Made by a program: the position numbers and the translations under genes. A stretch of 64,000 bases of DNA, taken from the NCBI RefSeq assembly GCF_002237595.1, contig NZ_CP022529.1:744001-808000 (forward strand), read 5' to 3'. Every line of letters begins with the position of its first letter. Positions within the stretch are counted from its first letter, which is position 1. Under the pieces are notes generated by a model. That model saw only the letters and a program-made list of their open reading frames with translations, searched no databases and had not been told where the DNA came from. Below, in pieces: positions 44,444-54,061 of the stretch. The stretch is from Labrenzia sp. VG12. GTDB taxonomy: Bacteria > Pseudomonadota > Alphaproteobacteria > Rhizobiales > Stappiaceae.

Positions 44444-47400
44444 ATGGATGCCAATATCAATGGTGAATGGACCGACCTGCAGCAATGGCCGCTCATCGGT
44501 CTGCATGCGATCGTGATGGACGACGGTCGTGTGCTGACCTTCGGGACAGATGACCGAGGCATGCAGGGCGGGCAATTCATCTACGATATCTACGATCCCA
44601 AGACCGGGCAGCATCAGACGCTGGAAAACACCACGCCGACGGACATCTTCTGCTCAGCGGCGATGATCATTCCCGGCACGAACAAGATCCTGATTGCCGG
44701 TGGTGACGCGAGACCGCTGGGATCGGTCAACAAGGGTGTGGCCGATGTCAATATTTTGGACATGGACACCGGAGAACTCTATCCGGCTCCTGACGGCGAC
44801 ATGGCCTTTCAACGCTGGTATCCGACCATGGTCAGCCTTCCGGACGGCAGAATGGTCATGTTGGGCGGCTCGGACATAAACGGCAGAGGCGTTTCCACAC
44901 CGGAAATCTATACCTATGGAGAAGGATGGACGACGCTGACGGGTGCCGTTGACGGCGAAATCGGAAGAAGCTCCTCGTATCCGCGAGCGTTCGTCAATGA
45001 CGAAGGCGACATCGTTTACATGGCCACCGGACGCGGGACCGATTCCGAAGTTGAGGTCATGAAGCTCAACGTGGACGGAAACGGGTCCCTGACTCAAATC
45101 GGCTCCGTGCCGTTCAGCATTGCCTGGGATGCACCAGCGGTGATGTACGAAGCTGGCAAGGTGCTTGTCCAGGATGCCCAGACCGGCCTCTGGTCAATGG
45201 ACATCAACGGGGATCAGCCGAGTTTCACCCGCGTCGGGACACTGTCCCAGGAACGCAACTGGTCCAACATGACCACCCTTGCGGACGGGACCGTGCTGAT
45301 CAACGGCGGGACCAGCAATGGCAACACGGAAGCGGGCGCGGATCATACGGCTGTCATCTGGAACCCGGACGACAATTCACTGACCTATACGGTCGATGAG
45401 GACAATCCACGCCTCTACCATTCCGCATCGGTCCTTCTGAACGACGGCACCCTTTTGTCGCTCGGTGGGGGCTCGGCCGGAATGGCTGAGAACAATTATC
45501 TCGACGGCCAGGTGTACCGTCCTCCCTACCTTTATGACGACAACGGCAATCTGGCGGACAGGCCGCTGGTCACCGATGCCCCGGAAGACGTGGACCCGGG
45601 GGAAACATTCTCCGTCACGGTTGATACCGCTTCGGATATTCAGCGTCTTACCCTGGTGCAGAACGGTGCGGCCACTCATGCGCTCAACATGGGGACCCGT
45701 ATGGTCGAACTCGAGTTCACCATGGGAGAAGGCAACACGCTACAGGTCACCATGCCCGAGCTGGCCGATGGTGTGTTGGCTGGTGCCTGGATGTTGTTTG
45801 CCTGGAACAACGAAGGCGTGCCTTCGGTCGCGCCGATGATCAATGTCAATCCGGTGTTCGATACCGGTGGCAATCTCAATCCGGACAATCTGCTCGACAA
45901 TGGAAGCTTCGAGGTTGCCGGAGTTGTCGAGACCTGGGAAACGCGCACCTATGTCCATGGCTGGGAATTCACCAAGCAAGGGGTCGAACTCTGGCGCGAC
46001 GGACACAATGGCGTCGCCGCTACGGACGGAAACACCTTCATCGAAGTCGATGACTCGCTCGGCGTGATCTCACAGTCCGTGACCCTCGAAGCTGGCAAAT
46101 CCTACCAGCTGTCGTTCGACTACAGCGGTCGCCCCGGACATGTTGCATCTTCCGAACTGGAAGTGTTGTGGAACGGCGAAGTGATCGCGACCATCACGCC
46201 GCAGGATGATGTTTCAAGGCAGTACGATTTTTCCGTCGTGGGTCTTGCAGGCGAAAACACCGTTGGCTTCCGGGCGAGACAAGCCGACACCGACACCGTT
46301 GGAGGGCTGCTCGACAACGTTGCGCTTGTCGTTGACCCGGACGGCGGTGAGGTCAAGGAACAGATTACGGCCGAATACTTTAATGTTGACGCCAACAGGC
46401 TGTCAGACATCGATTTTGCAGGGGCGTCGCCGATTCATACCGAAACGATGACAAGCATCGAGGAAACGACCGACGGCGCCTTCTATGAAGGCGGCAGGTC
46501 CGACTATTTTGCAGCGCGGTATACCGGCAGCTTCAAGGTCGTCGAGGCAGGGGTCTACACTTTTTATCTCAACTCCGACGACGGCTCCAACCTCTCGATC
46601 GACGGTCTGACCGTAATCGACAATGACGGGCTGCACGCAGCCAGGGAGGTCTCCGTGGACCTCTATCTGGACGCCGGCACACACGATTTCCAGGCGCTCT
46701 ATTTCGAAAAGGCCGGCCTTGCGACAATGGAACTCGACTGGTCCGGACCCGGTTTCTCCCGTCAAATCTTCGATGTGACGGGACCGACTTCGGTCACGCC
46801 GAACCCGAATCCACCCACCACGGGTCAGATCACGGCCGAATACTTCAATGCGGACGCCAACAGGCTTTTCGACATCGATTTTTCGGCGTCGGCTGCCGTC
46901 CATACGGAAACGATGACAAGCATCGATGAATCCACCGATGGCGCCTTCTATGAAGGCGGCAGGTCCGACTATTTTGCCGCACGGTATTCCGGTGGTTTCG
47001 AGGTTGCCGAGGCGGGTGTTTATACCTTCTATCTGAACTCCGACGACGGCTCCAATCTGTCCATCGACGGCATGGTCGTCATAAAGAACGACGGCTTGCA
47101 TGCGGCGAGGGAGGTCTCCGTTGACCTCTATCTGGAGGCCGGGACACATGAGCTTCAGGCGCTCTATTTCGAGAAGGCCGGCCACGCAACCATGGAGCTG
47201 GATTGGTCCGGGCCGGGCTTTTCCCGTCAAACCTTCGATGCCACGGGGCCGGCAATGGTGACGCCGCTGCCGCCCGTCCTGGGGCAGATCACGGCAGAAT
47301 ACTTCGATGCTGATGCCAACAGGCTTTTCGACATCGATTTCTCGGCGTCGGCTGCCGTCCATACGGAAACGATGACAAGCATCGATGAATCCACCGACGG

Positions 47401-48784
47401 CGCCTTCTATGAAGGTGGCAGGTCCGACTATTTTGCCGCACGGTATACCGGTGGTTTCGAGGTTGCCGAGGCGGGCGTTTTTACCTTCTATCTGAACTCC
47501 GACGACGGCTCCAATCTGTCCATCGACGGCATGGTCGTCATAAAGAACGACGGCTTGCATGCGGCGAGGGAGGTCTCCGTTGACCTCTATCTGGAGGCCG
47601 GGACACATGAGCTTCAGGCGCTTTATTTCGAGAAGGCCGGCCATGCGACGATGGAGCTGGATTGGTCCGGACCGGGCTTTTCCCGTCAAACCTTCGATGC
47701 CACGGGGCCGGCGATGGTGACGCCGCTGCCGCCCGTCCTGGGGCAGATCAGGGCAGAATACTTCGATGCTGATGCCAACCGGCTCTCCGACATCGATTTC
47801 TCAGGGGCCTCTCCGGTTCACACGGAAACGATGAAAAGCATCGAGGAAGCCACGGACGGCGCCTTTTATGAAGGCGGCAGGTCGGACTATTTCGCTGCAC
47901 GCTACACCGGTGAGTTCGTGGTTGCCGAGGCAGGTGTTTACACCTTCTATCTCAACTCCGATGACGGCTCGAACCTGTCGATCGACAGACTGACCGTTAT
48001 CGACAATGACGGGCTGCATGCGGCCAGAGAGGTCTCCGTGGACCTTTACCTGGACGCCGGGACGCATGATTTCCAGGCGCTTTACTTCGAGAAAGGTGGC
48101 CTAGCGACGATGGAATTGGACTGGTCCGGACCGGGCTTTGCCCGTCAGACCTTCGAGGTCACCGGCACCGGGGTCGAAACCGACCTGATCGTCAACGGTG
48201 ATCTCGAAGCGCTTCCGATGACGTCCGGCACCTACTGGCAAGGTTACGCCAATGGCGAAGTGCCTGGATGGCAGAATGCGAGCGAAAACTACCTTGAACA
48301 GGTCACCTATGATGGAACCCAGGCGCTGGACCTGGATGCCCGTGGGGTTTCCGACATGATCTATCAGGATGTCCGGACTTCGGAAGGCCGTGTTTATGAT
48401 CTGAATTTCGATGTCGTCAGGGCCGTTGCCGGGACGTCCGATTTCGAGGTGCTTTGGAACGATGAGGTCGTCGCGCTCGTTTCTCCCTCGAGCGGTGAGA
48501 GTTTCAATTTCGAAGTCGTGGGCACCGGCGGCGACGACAGGCTGGCGTTCCGCGAGATTGCGTCCCAGAACAATTTCGATGGCGCTTATCTGGACAACAT
48601 AGCCTTGTTGCCAACCGACAGGGTTGTGCCGGCCACCGGTCAGGCCCAGGAAGCCGGCTTTGCAGCGGCTAGACTGGGCGATGATGTCGTTGTTGACTGG
48701 AGCGCCGACAATTTCGACGTCACCTACGACAATGACGAGATTGTCTTCAACGGCCAGCCTGCGGACGCCGACCTGGTCGCTTAA
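44444..48784 (+). CDS. Large secreted radical-copper oxidase with four PA14 domains (galactose oxidase/glyoxal oxidase-like)
   Basis: 1446 residues from ATG 44444 behind GGGAGA; no Sec signal peptide. Residues 1-465 form a Kelch-like propeller plus DUF1929-type domain. The cofactor residues are C70 (DIFCSAAM) and Y126 (QRWYPTM), the pair that forms the thioether radical site, with Y325-H326 (RLYHSA) and H412 (AATHALN) as further copper ligands. A carbohydrate-binding-like domain spans about 480-635. Four PA14 repeats follow (639, 794, 947, 1100 onward), then another jelly-roll domain and an acidic C-terminal tail. The neighbouring T1SS probably exports it. There are no RTX nonapeptides. Substrate unknown, possibly a glycan. 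Confidence 0.9.
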   Translation: MDANINGEWTDLQQWPLIGLHAIVMDDGRVLTFGTDDRGMQGGQFIYDIYDPKTGQHQTLENTTPTDIFCSAAMIIPGTNKILIAGGDARPLGSVNKGVADVNILDMDTGELYPAPDGDMAFQRWYPTMVSLPDGRMVMLGGSDINGRGVSTPEIYTYGEGWTTLTGAVDGEIGRSSSYPRAFVNDEGDIVYMATGRGTDSEVEVMKLNVDGNGSLTQIGSVPFSIAWDAPAVMYEAGKVLVQDAQTGLWSMDINGDQPSFTRVGTLSQERNWSNMTTLADGTVLINGGTSNGNTEAGADHTAVIWNPDDNSLTYTVDEDNPRLYHSASVLLNDGTLLSLGGGSAGMAENNYLDGQVYRPPYLYDDNGNLADRPLVTDAPEDVDPGETFSVTVDTASDIQRLTLVQNGAATHALNMGTRMVELEFTMGEGNTLQVTMPELADGVLAGAWMLFAWNNEGVPSVAPMINVNPVFDTGGNLNPDNLLDNGSFEVAGVVETWETRTYVHGWEFTKQGVELWRDGHNGVAATDGNTFIEVDDSLGVISQSVTLEAGKSYQLSFDYSGRPGHVASSELEVLWNGEVIATITPQDDVSRQYDFSVVGLAGENTVGFRARQADTDTVGGLLDNVALVVDPDGGEVKEQITAEYFNVDANRLSDIDFAGASPIHTETMTSIEETTDGAFYEGGRSDYFAARYTGSFKVVEAGVYTFYLNSDDGSNLSIDGLTVIDNDGLHAAREVSVDLYLDAGTHDFQALYFEKAGLATMELDWSGPGFSRQIFDVTGPTSVTPNPNPPTTGQITAEYFNADANRLFDIDFSASAAVHTETMTSIDESTDGAFYEGGRSDYFAARYSGGFEVAEAGVYTFYLNSDDGSNLSIDGMVVIKNDGLHAAREVSVDLYLEAGTHELQALYFEKAGHATMELDWSGPGFSRQTFDATGPAMVTPLPPVLGQITAEYFDADANRLFDIDFSASAAVHTETMTSIDESTDGAFYEGGRSDYFAARYTGGFEVAEAGVFTFYLNSDDGSNLSIDGMVVIKNDGLHAAREVSVDLYLEAGTHELQALYFEKAGHATMELDWSGPGFSRQTFDATGPAMVTPLPPVLGQIRAEYFDADANRLSDIDFSGASPVHTETMKSIEEATDGAFYEGGRSDYFAARYTGEFVVAEAGVYTFYLNSDDGSNLSIDRLTVIDNDGLHAAREVSVDLYLDAGTHDFQALYFEKGGLATMELDWSGPGFARQTFEVTGTGVETDLIVNGDLEALPMTSGTYWQGYANGEVPGWQNASENYLEQVTYDGTQALDLDARGVSDMIYQDVRTSEGRVYDLNFDVVRAVAGTSDFEVLWNDEVVALVSPSSGESFNFEVVGTGGDDRLAFREIASQNNFDGAYLDNIALLPTDRVVPATGQAQEAGFAAARLGDDVVVDWSADNFDVTYDNDEIVFNGQPADADLVA
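46358..48170 (+). repeat. Four tandem PA14-domain repeats, about 459 bp each
   Basis: Units begin at 46358, 46823, 47282 and 47741, each encoding about 153 residues with ITAEYF, YEGGRSDYFAARY, YTFYLNSDDGSNLSID and ELDWSGPGF. Units two and three are almost identical at DNA level including the linker, which points to a recent duplication; one and four are more diverged. Confidence 0.92.
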
Positions 48785-49218
48785 GGCCCTCTCGTTCGCG
48801 CAACAGATGGGACGCTGCAAAGCCGCGCCGGTTTGCAGCGTCCCGTGTCCTTTTGAGCGAATGAAATCACTCCAGACGCCATGTGGAAAGCACGTCAGCA
48901 CTTCAGTTGCTGGAGTGGGCGATTTCCTTGTTCTCGACCGGAATCCTCGCAATGCTCCGGTTTCCGGAAACCGTGCCTTCTGGGCCAGAAAGTCCGGTTT
49001 GCGGGCACACGGTTCGGTGCCGTGAGGGGCGCTTCGGACCTGCGTGGGCTGTCCTCGGGGGAGCCGTACCGCAGCGTACTCTTTTTTCACGATCCGGCCT
49101 TTCGCTCTCCGGAAAAAACTGCCAAACCCGCATCAAGGTAACCAGGGCGCTGATACCTGTCCGCTCGGTCGCGTGCGAACCATCGGGGAGGGCAGGGGCG
49201 CATCCAGAGAGAGAAACA
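48785..49218. other. Intergenic leader upstream of ilvD
   Basis: 434 bp holding the oxidase terminator (48809-48844), a 16-bp perfect palindrome CGGTTTCCGGAAACCG at 48958-48973 and a weaker CCGTGCC/GGGCAC stem nearby. The ilvD frame is open upstream to 48883, but there is no ribosome site or homology there, so I leave it as leader. No leader peptide with runs of Ile, Leu or Val codons was seen. Confidence 0.5.
48809..48855 (+). terminator. Terminator of the large oxidase gene
   Basis: Perfect 13-bp stem GGGACGCTGCAAA (48809-48821) and TTTGCAGCGTCCC (48832-48844), then a short, imperfect T stretch. Confidence 0.75.
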
Positions 49219-51063
49219 ATGCCTCCGTATCGTTCCAGAACCTCCACCCATGGCCGCAATATGGCCGGTGCCCGTGGCCTGTGGCGCGCAACCGGCATGA
49301 AGGATGACGACTTCGGCAAGCCGATCATCGCGATTGCCAACTCCTTCACGCAGTTTGTACCGGGTCACGTCCATCTGAAGGATCTTGGCCAGCTGGTTGC
49401 CCGCGAAGTCGAAAAAGCTGGTGGTGTCGCCAAGGAATTCAACACAATCGCCGTTGATGACGGCATCGCCATGGGCCATGACGGCATGCTCTATTCGCTG
49501 CCGTCGCGCGAGGTCATTTCCGATGCGGTGGAATACATGGTCAACGGCCATTGCGCCGACGCGATCGTCTGCATTTCCAATTGCGACAAGATCACGCCCG
49601 GCATGCTCAACGCCGCCATGCGGCTGAACATTCCGGTCGTGTTCGTTTCCGGTGGCCCGATGGAAGCCGGCAAGGTCGTCCTTGAAAACGGTGTCGAAAA
49701 AGCGATCGACCTGGTGGATGCCATGGTCGCTGCCGCCGATGACAGCATGTCCGATGCCGACGTGCTGGCGATGGAACAGAATGCCTGCCCGACCTGCGGC
49801 TCCTGTTCCGGCATGTTCACCGCCAATTCCATGAACTGCCTGACCGAAGCCCTTGGCCTGTCCTTGCCGGGCAACGGTTCGACACTTGCGACCCACGCGG
49901 ACCGCCGCCGGCTCTTTGTCGAGGCCGGCCATCTGATTGTCGACCTGGCTCGGCGCTATTACGAGCAGGATGACGAGAGTGTGCTGCCGCGCAACATTGC
50001 CAGCTTCAAGGCCTTTGAAAATGCCATGAGCCTGGATATTTCCATGGGCGGCTCCACCAACACCATCCTGCATCTGCTGGCCGCGTCTTATGAGGGCGAA
50101 ATCGGCTTCACCATGGACGATATCGACCGCCTGTCCCGGAAAGTCCCGGTCCTGTGCAAGGTCGCGCCCGCGGTCGAAAACATCCACATGGAGGATGTGC
50201 ACCGCGCAGGGGGCATCATGGGCATTCTGGGGGAACTTGACCGGGCCGGTCTGCTTCATTCCGACGTGCCAACCGTTCATGCCGCGACCATGAAGGACGC
50301 CTTGGCGCGCTGGGACGTCACCCAGACGAATTCGGAAAGCGTGCATGACTTTTTCCGGGCGGCGCCCGGCGGTGTTCCCACCCAGGTGGCTTTCAGCCAG
50401 GAACGCCGTTGGGACGAGCTCGACGTCGACCGCAAGTCCGGCGTCATTCGCGATCTCGACCATGCCTACAGCAAGGACGGCGGGCTGGCTGTTCTTTACG
50501 GCAACATCGCGGAAGACGGCTGCGTGGTAAAGACCGCCGGTGTCGACGACAGCATCCTGAAATTCTCCGGACCGGCGCGGATCTTTGAAAGTCAGGACAG
50601 TGCCGTTTCGGCGATCCTGACCAACAAGGTGAAAGCCGGCGATGTCGTGCTGATCCGCTATGAAGGACCGCGCGGCGGACCGGGCATGCAGGAAATGCTC
50701 TATCCGACCAGCTATCTGAAATCGAAAGGCCTCGGCAAGGATTGCGCCTTGATCACCGACGGACGTTTCTCCGGCGGCACATCAGGCCTTTCCATCGGGC
50801 ACATGTCCCCGGAAGCTGCCGAAGGTGGCGCCATCGGTCTGGTCGAGGAAGGCGATACGATCGTTATCGACATTCCGAACCGCGTGCTCAAGGTCGACCT
50901 GACCGACGAGGAGCTTGCGACACGCCGTGCGGCGATGGAGGCCAAAGGCGAGGTGGCCTGGAAGCCGCTTGAGCAACGCAAGCGCAAGGTCTCCAAGGCG
51001 CTGCGTGCTTATGCCAAGCTGACCACCAGTGCTGCCAAGGGAGCGGTGCGCGAAGTCGATTAA
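49219..51063 (+). CDS. ilvD: Dihydroxy-acid dehydratase
   Basis: 614 residues from ATG 49219, the usual length for IlvD (611-616); a longer frame from 48883 is non-homologous. Segments include NSFTQFVPGHVHL, CISNCDKITPGM (C118, C122), NACPTCGSCSGM (cluster cysteines in 190-196) and ITDGRFSGGTSGLSIGH. The enzyme holds an iron-sulfur cluster and dehydrates dihydroxy acids in valine, leucine and isoleucine synthesis. It is single-gene with a strong terminator. Confidence 0.97.
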   Translation: MPPYRSRTSTHGRNMAGARGLWRATGMKDDDFGKPIIAIANSFTQFVPGHVHLKDLGQLVAREVEKAGGVAKEFNTIAVDDGIAMGHDGMLYSLPSREVISDAVEYMVNGHCADAIVCISNCDKITPGMLNAAMRLNIPVVFVSGGPMEAGKVVLENGVEKAIDLVDAMVAAADDSMSDADVLAMEQNACPTCGSCSGMFTANSMNCLTEALGLSLPGNGSTLATHADRRRLFVEAGHLIVDLARRYYEQDDESVLPRNIASFKAFENAMSLDISMGGSTNTILHLLAASYEGEIGFTMDDIDRLSRKVPVLCKVAPAVENIHMEDVHRAGGIMGILGELDRAGLLHSDVPTVHAATMKDALARWDVTQTNSESVHDFFRAAPGGVPTQVAFSQERRWDELDVDRKSGVIRDLDHAYSKDGGLAVLYGNIAEDGCVVKTAGVDDSILKFSGPARIFESQDSAVSAILTNKVKAGDVVLIRYEGPRGGPGMQEMLYPTSYLKSKGLGKDCALITDGRFSGGTSGLSIGHMSPEAAEGGAIGLVEEGDTIVIDIPNRVLKVDLTDEELATRRAAMEAKGEVAWKPLEQRKRKVSKALRAYAKLTTSAAKGAVREVD

Positions 51064-51087
51064 GGCCTGAAAGGTCGTTTCAGCCAG

Positions 51088-51116
51088 AAAGGCGGGTGTC
51101 CAACCCGCCTTTTTTT
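51088..51116 (+). terminator. Rho-independent terminator of ilvD
   Basis: GGCGGGT (51091-51097) and ACCCGCC (51103-51109) with a 5-nt loop, followed by a run of seven T. Confidence 0.92.
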
Positions 51117-51194
51117 GTTGCAGGCATTGTCAGACCGGGGAAGCTACCGCACATATCCGGCTAATCTTTCTCTTGGCCTTTGACCGGACCCTTC

Positions 51195-52286
51195 ATGGAC
51201 TCACTCACGCAATTTGTTCTTGGCGCCGCTGTTTCCACCGCACTTCTTGGCAAGAAAATCGGCCCGCGCAAGGCTGCTCTTGTCGGTGGTGCGCTTGGCA
51301 CCTTGCCGGATCTGGATGTTTTTCTGCCGTTTGACGATCCGATCGACAGCTTCGTCTATCACCGGGGCTGGAGCCATTCGATCTTTGTGCATGCCCTGGC
51401 CGCACCCGTGATCGGTGAGGGACTTGTTCGCCTTTTCAAGGCGTTGCGGGATGAGCGTGTCCTGACCTACCTGGCCGTCTATCTTGTTTTTGTCACCCAC
51501 GCCATGATCGACGCCATGACGGTCTATGGCACACGCATCTTCTGGCCAATCTATCCCGATCCCGTCGGCGTGGGCTCCGTATTCATCATCGATCCCATCT
51601 ACACACTGCCACTTCTTGGGGTGGTCATCTGGGCGCTTTGCCGGGGCACATGGTCGGAACGCCTGGGGCGCTGGACAAAGGGCGCCTTGATCGTCACGAG
51701 CAGCTACATGCTGCTCTCCATCGCGATCCAGCAGTATGTCGAATGGAAGGCGCGGGACATGTTTGCGGGCAATGGCGGACAGCCGGAGCAGGTCTATGCG
51801 ATTGCCGCGCCATTCAATATCACCCTCTGGAAGGTGATCGGTCTCGACCAGGACCGGTACCGGAACCTCTACGTGTCGCTCTTCGATGGAGACCAGCCTG
51901 CCGAGATCTATGAGCATCCCCGGAACCCGGATCTTTCCGCGTGTCTGGAGCGAAGCGAAGCCTATCAAAAACTGGACTGGTTCAGCCGCGGCTATTTCCG
52001 CTCGGACCTGATCGACGGCAAGCTTGTCCTGTCCGATCTGCGCATGGGCCTGACGCCCGGCTACGCGTTCCGTTTTGTGATCGGCGAGTTGGGCGAAAAC
52101 GGCATTGAGCCCGTCGATCCCGAGCGTTTCGTGGATTCAGTGCGCGTGGAGGAGGGAGATTTCGACTGGTTGTTGACCCGCCTTCAGGGGCTTCCGGCAG
52201 AACGTGTCGCGGAAAGCCGTTCGGAGAGCGACGTTAAACTCGCCTCGCTGGACGGATGCCGGGCCAGCGCGGGCGTCTCGGGCTGA
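51195..52286 (+). CDS. Membrane-bound metal-dependent hydrolase (YdjM/COG1988 family)
   Basis: 363 residues from ATG 51195 (TTG 51180 rejected). The N-terminal part shows MDSLTQFVLGAAVSTALLG, a GTLPDLDVFLPFDDP acidic motif, YHRGWSHSIF (HRxxxHS) and FVTHAMIDAMTVYGT, the metal-binding pattern of this family. Several membrane segments follow, then a soluble C-terminal region of about 170 residues. Biological role unknown. It faces the caspase-like gene tail to tail. Confidence 0.85.
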   Translation: MDSLTQFVLGAAVSTALLGKKIGPRKAALVGGALGTLPDLDVFLPFDDPIDSFVYHRGWSHSIFVHALAAPVIGEGLVRLFKALRDERVLTYLAVYLVFVTHAMIDAMTVYGTRIFWPIYPDPVGVGSVFIIDPIYTLPLLGVVIWALCRGTWSERLGRWTKGALIVTSSYMLLSIAIQQYVEWKARDMFAGNGGQPEQVYAIAAPFNITLWKVIGLDQDRYRNLYVSLFDGDQPAEIYEHPRNPDLSACLERSEAYQKLDWFSRGYFRSDLIDGKLVLSDLRMGLTPGYAFRFVIGELGENGIEPVDPERFVDSVRVEEGDFDWLLTRLQGLPAERVAESRSESDVKLASLDGCRASAGVSG

Positions 52287-52318
52287 TTTTGCCTCCCGGG
52301 CACTGCGGAGTGCAGAGC

Positions 52319-53260
52319 TCAATTCTGAAGATCTGACTCAGACAGCGGCAGCAGCATTGTTCGGCTCATGAGCGCGTCGGGATCGTGAATCTCGGGGACC
52401 TGAGCACAATCTGGGGCCTGAGTGTCTTCCTGGGCAAGCGTGCCCATGAGGTCGGCGCAGATCGGAATGGCGGACTGCCGTGTGCCGCCGGCGGCGACCG
52501 TCATGACGTCCAGCAGCGACCCGTCCGTCTCTTCAAGTGCATGCGACAGGTGTTTGGCAAAGAGTGAAATGGTCCGGTCCGCCGAATAGTTGGCAGCCTG
52601 TCCGGGTCCGGATGAAATCACCAGGGCTTCCGGGCGATCCTTGTGGTCGACATTATGCGTCGCCAGAAGCCCGATATCGACCGCATGCGGGTTGTTTGTG
52701 TCCAGGATCAGGATGACCTCACCAGCCGGGATCGTATGCAGCAGGGCCGCAAAGGCAGAGGCAGACATCCAGGTGCCGTCGCTGACGGCTTTCAATGTTC
52801 CTTCAGGTTCCTCGGCAGCCCAAAGTTCCAGAACGTAGCCTTTTGCGTCGTCGGGGTTTGCCGTCTCGGCGAGGCCCAGCGGCACGTTTGCGTAGATGAT
52901 CAACCGGTCATCTTCGTTGAGCTGGTTGGACAGCTCGGTCGCCTTGAGTTTCAGGGCGGAGGCGCTTGCTCCCTCGTTGACTAGCAGATGCTGGTGCTCG
53001 GGACCGGCGTCGAGACGCGGCGACAGGGCGGACAGCACCTTTTTCAGACTGTTCATGCAAACTTCAACCGACGGCACGTGCCAGGGCGGACAGGTTCCGA
53101 TGGCCAGCACATGGTTCTGCATGGAGCCGCTTTCCTGAGAAGCGGCCGGAACCGGCATGAGCACAAGTGCTGTGGCTGCCAGCTTGACGGCAACACCAAT
53201 GGCAGTCGCCCACGAACGAAGCGCTCGTGACAGCTTCCAGAAGGCGCATTCGGCCATCAT
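52319..53260 (-). CDS. Secreted caspase-fold protein, probably inactive
   Basis: 313 residues from ATG 53260 with GGGGAGAC directly upstream; the TTG extension is rejected. The signal region ends near VPAASQES. The body follows a caspase-like order: NHVLAIGTC strand, LSNQLNEDDRLIIYANVP strand, and EVILILDTNNPHA. The catalytic His-Gly is replaced by YANVPLG, and the Asp-x-Cys by DTNNPHA, so proteolysis is unlikely. Four cysteines remain in other places. The fold call is inference from pattern only; the alternative is an unrelated alpha/beta protein. Confidence 0.65.
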   Translation of the reverse strand: MMAECAFWKLSRALRSWATAIGVAVKLAATALVLMPVPAASQESGSMQNHVLAIGTCPPWHVPSVEVCMNSLKKVLSALSPRLDAGPEHQHLLVNEGASASALKLKATELSNQLNEDDRLIIYANVPLGLAETANPDDAKGYVLELWAAEEPEGTLKAVSDGTWMSASAFAALLHTIPAGEVILILDTNNPHAVDIGLLATHNVDHKDRPEALVISSGPGQAANYSADRTISLFAKHLSHALEETDGSLLDVMTVAAGGTRQSAIPICADLMGTLAQEDTQAPDCAQVPEIHDPDALMSRTMLLPLSESDLQN

Positions 53261-53470
53261 GTCTCCCCAGATTCGATCAGCAGGATTCAACAACAATACT
53301 GGTCGCCGGTGAAAACCGGCTAAATCCGACTGCGTATTTCCATAGAACTCTGTTGCAGTCTGTTAATCAACTTTCTTTTGAAAGAATTGAAATCACAAGC
53401 ACATCTGCGGCAGAAACCCGCCGGCTCTACGGAGCCAGTTCCATATACTTGCCGTAACGTCAAATCAGGG

Positions 53471-53995
53471 TCAGGCGCTCAACTGTTTCAACCGTTCGAT
53501 AATCTGCTGGGTGTCGTCCGTCAGGGTGCCCGTATCGGCTTTGCCGACAGCAGTGACCATGCCGATCATGTCGGGCAGCGTGTCGCGACCGCCAAGAGCC
53601 ACCGTGCGTTTGATCAGCCTGCGGATCATGTCGTCCGGGTTGGAGCTCTGGTTGGCGAGCCACTTTGCGAAGAGAAACAGTTCTTCCGCCTCCCGGAAGG
53701 ACATTCCGAAGACAGTCGTCAGCTGATCCAGGATGGCATCCTGTTCGGCCTTGGAAATCCCGCCATCGGTCTCGGCGACGAGCACGAGAAGCGCAGCTCC
53801 CGTCACGCGCGGGTCGTCCACACCTTCACTCGGGTGCTGGTTGGCGCGGGTTCGAAAGCCGAAACGGCGAGCGGCGGCCTTGACGTCCTGTGCGGCTTCC
53901 AGGACGACACGTGTGCTGTCGGCAGCGACGCGAATGCGATAGATCCAGAAAGCGGCGGCGCCGGCAATGGCAATGACGGCAAGCAAAATATGCAA
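53471..53995 (-). CDS. Membrane-anchored TerB-like protein
   Basis: 174 residues: one N-terminal membrane segment (ILLAVIAIAGAAAFWIYRIR), then an all-helical domain with ALLVLVAETDGGISKAEQDA and FGMSFREAEELFLFAKWL. The acidic AETDGGISKAE loop is the metal-binding mark of TerB/DjlA-type domains. The protein would expose this domain to the cytoplasm from a membrane anchor. No tellurite genes are near, so a resistance role is not implied. Confidence 0.8.
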   Translation of the reverse strand: MHILLAVIAIAGAAAFWIYRIRVAADSTRVVLEAAQDVKAAARRFGFRTRANQHPSEGVDDPRVTGAALLVLVAETDGGISKAEQDAILDQLTTVFGMSFREAEELFLFAKWLANQSSNPDDMIRRLIKRTVALGGRDTLPDMIGMVTAVGKADTGTLTDDTQQIIERLKQLSA

Positions 53996-54061
53996 GGGAA
54001 AGCTCCTTCAGAAAACTGAGAGGAGCTATACCCTATTTCTCAGATTTAACCGTGACAAAAA

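Noticed and set aside
46403..47689. 428-codon frame opposite the PA14 repeats, itself repetitive
   Set aside because: The repeats are inherited from the real gene on the other strand.
46358..48170. CRISPR-like periodic repeat
   Set aside because: Units are 459 bp, coding and in frame; they are protein domains.
49087..50463. 458-codon open frame opposite ilvD
   Set aside because: Antisense shadow of a complete IlvD.
53471..53995. Tellurite resistance gene
   Set aside because: Only a TerB-like fold is present; no other ter genes are near, so resistance is not supported.
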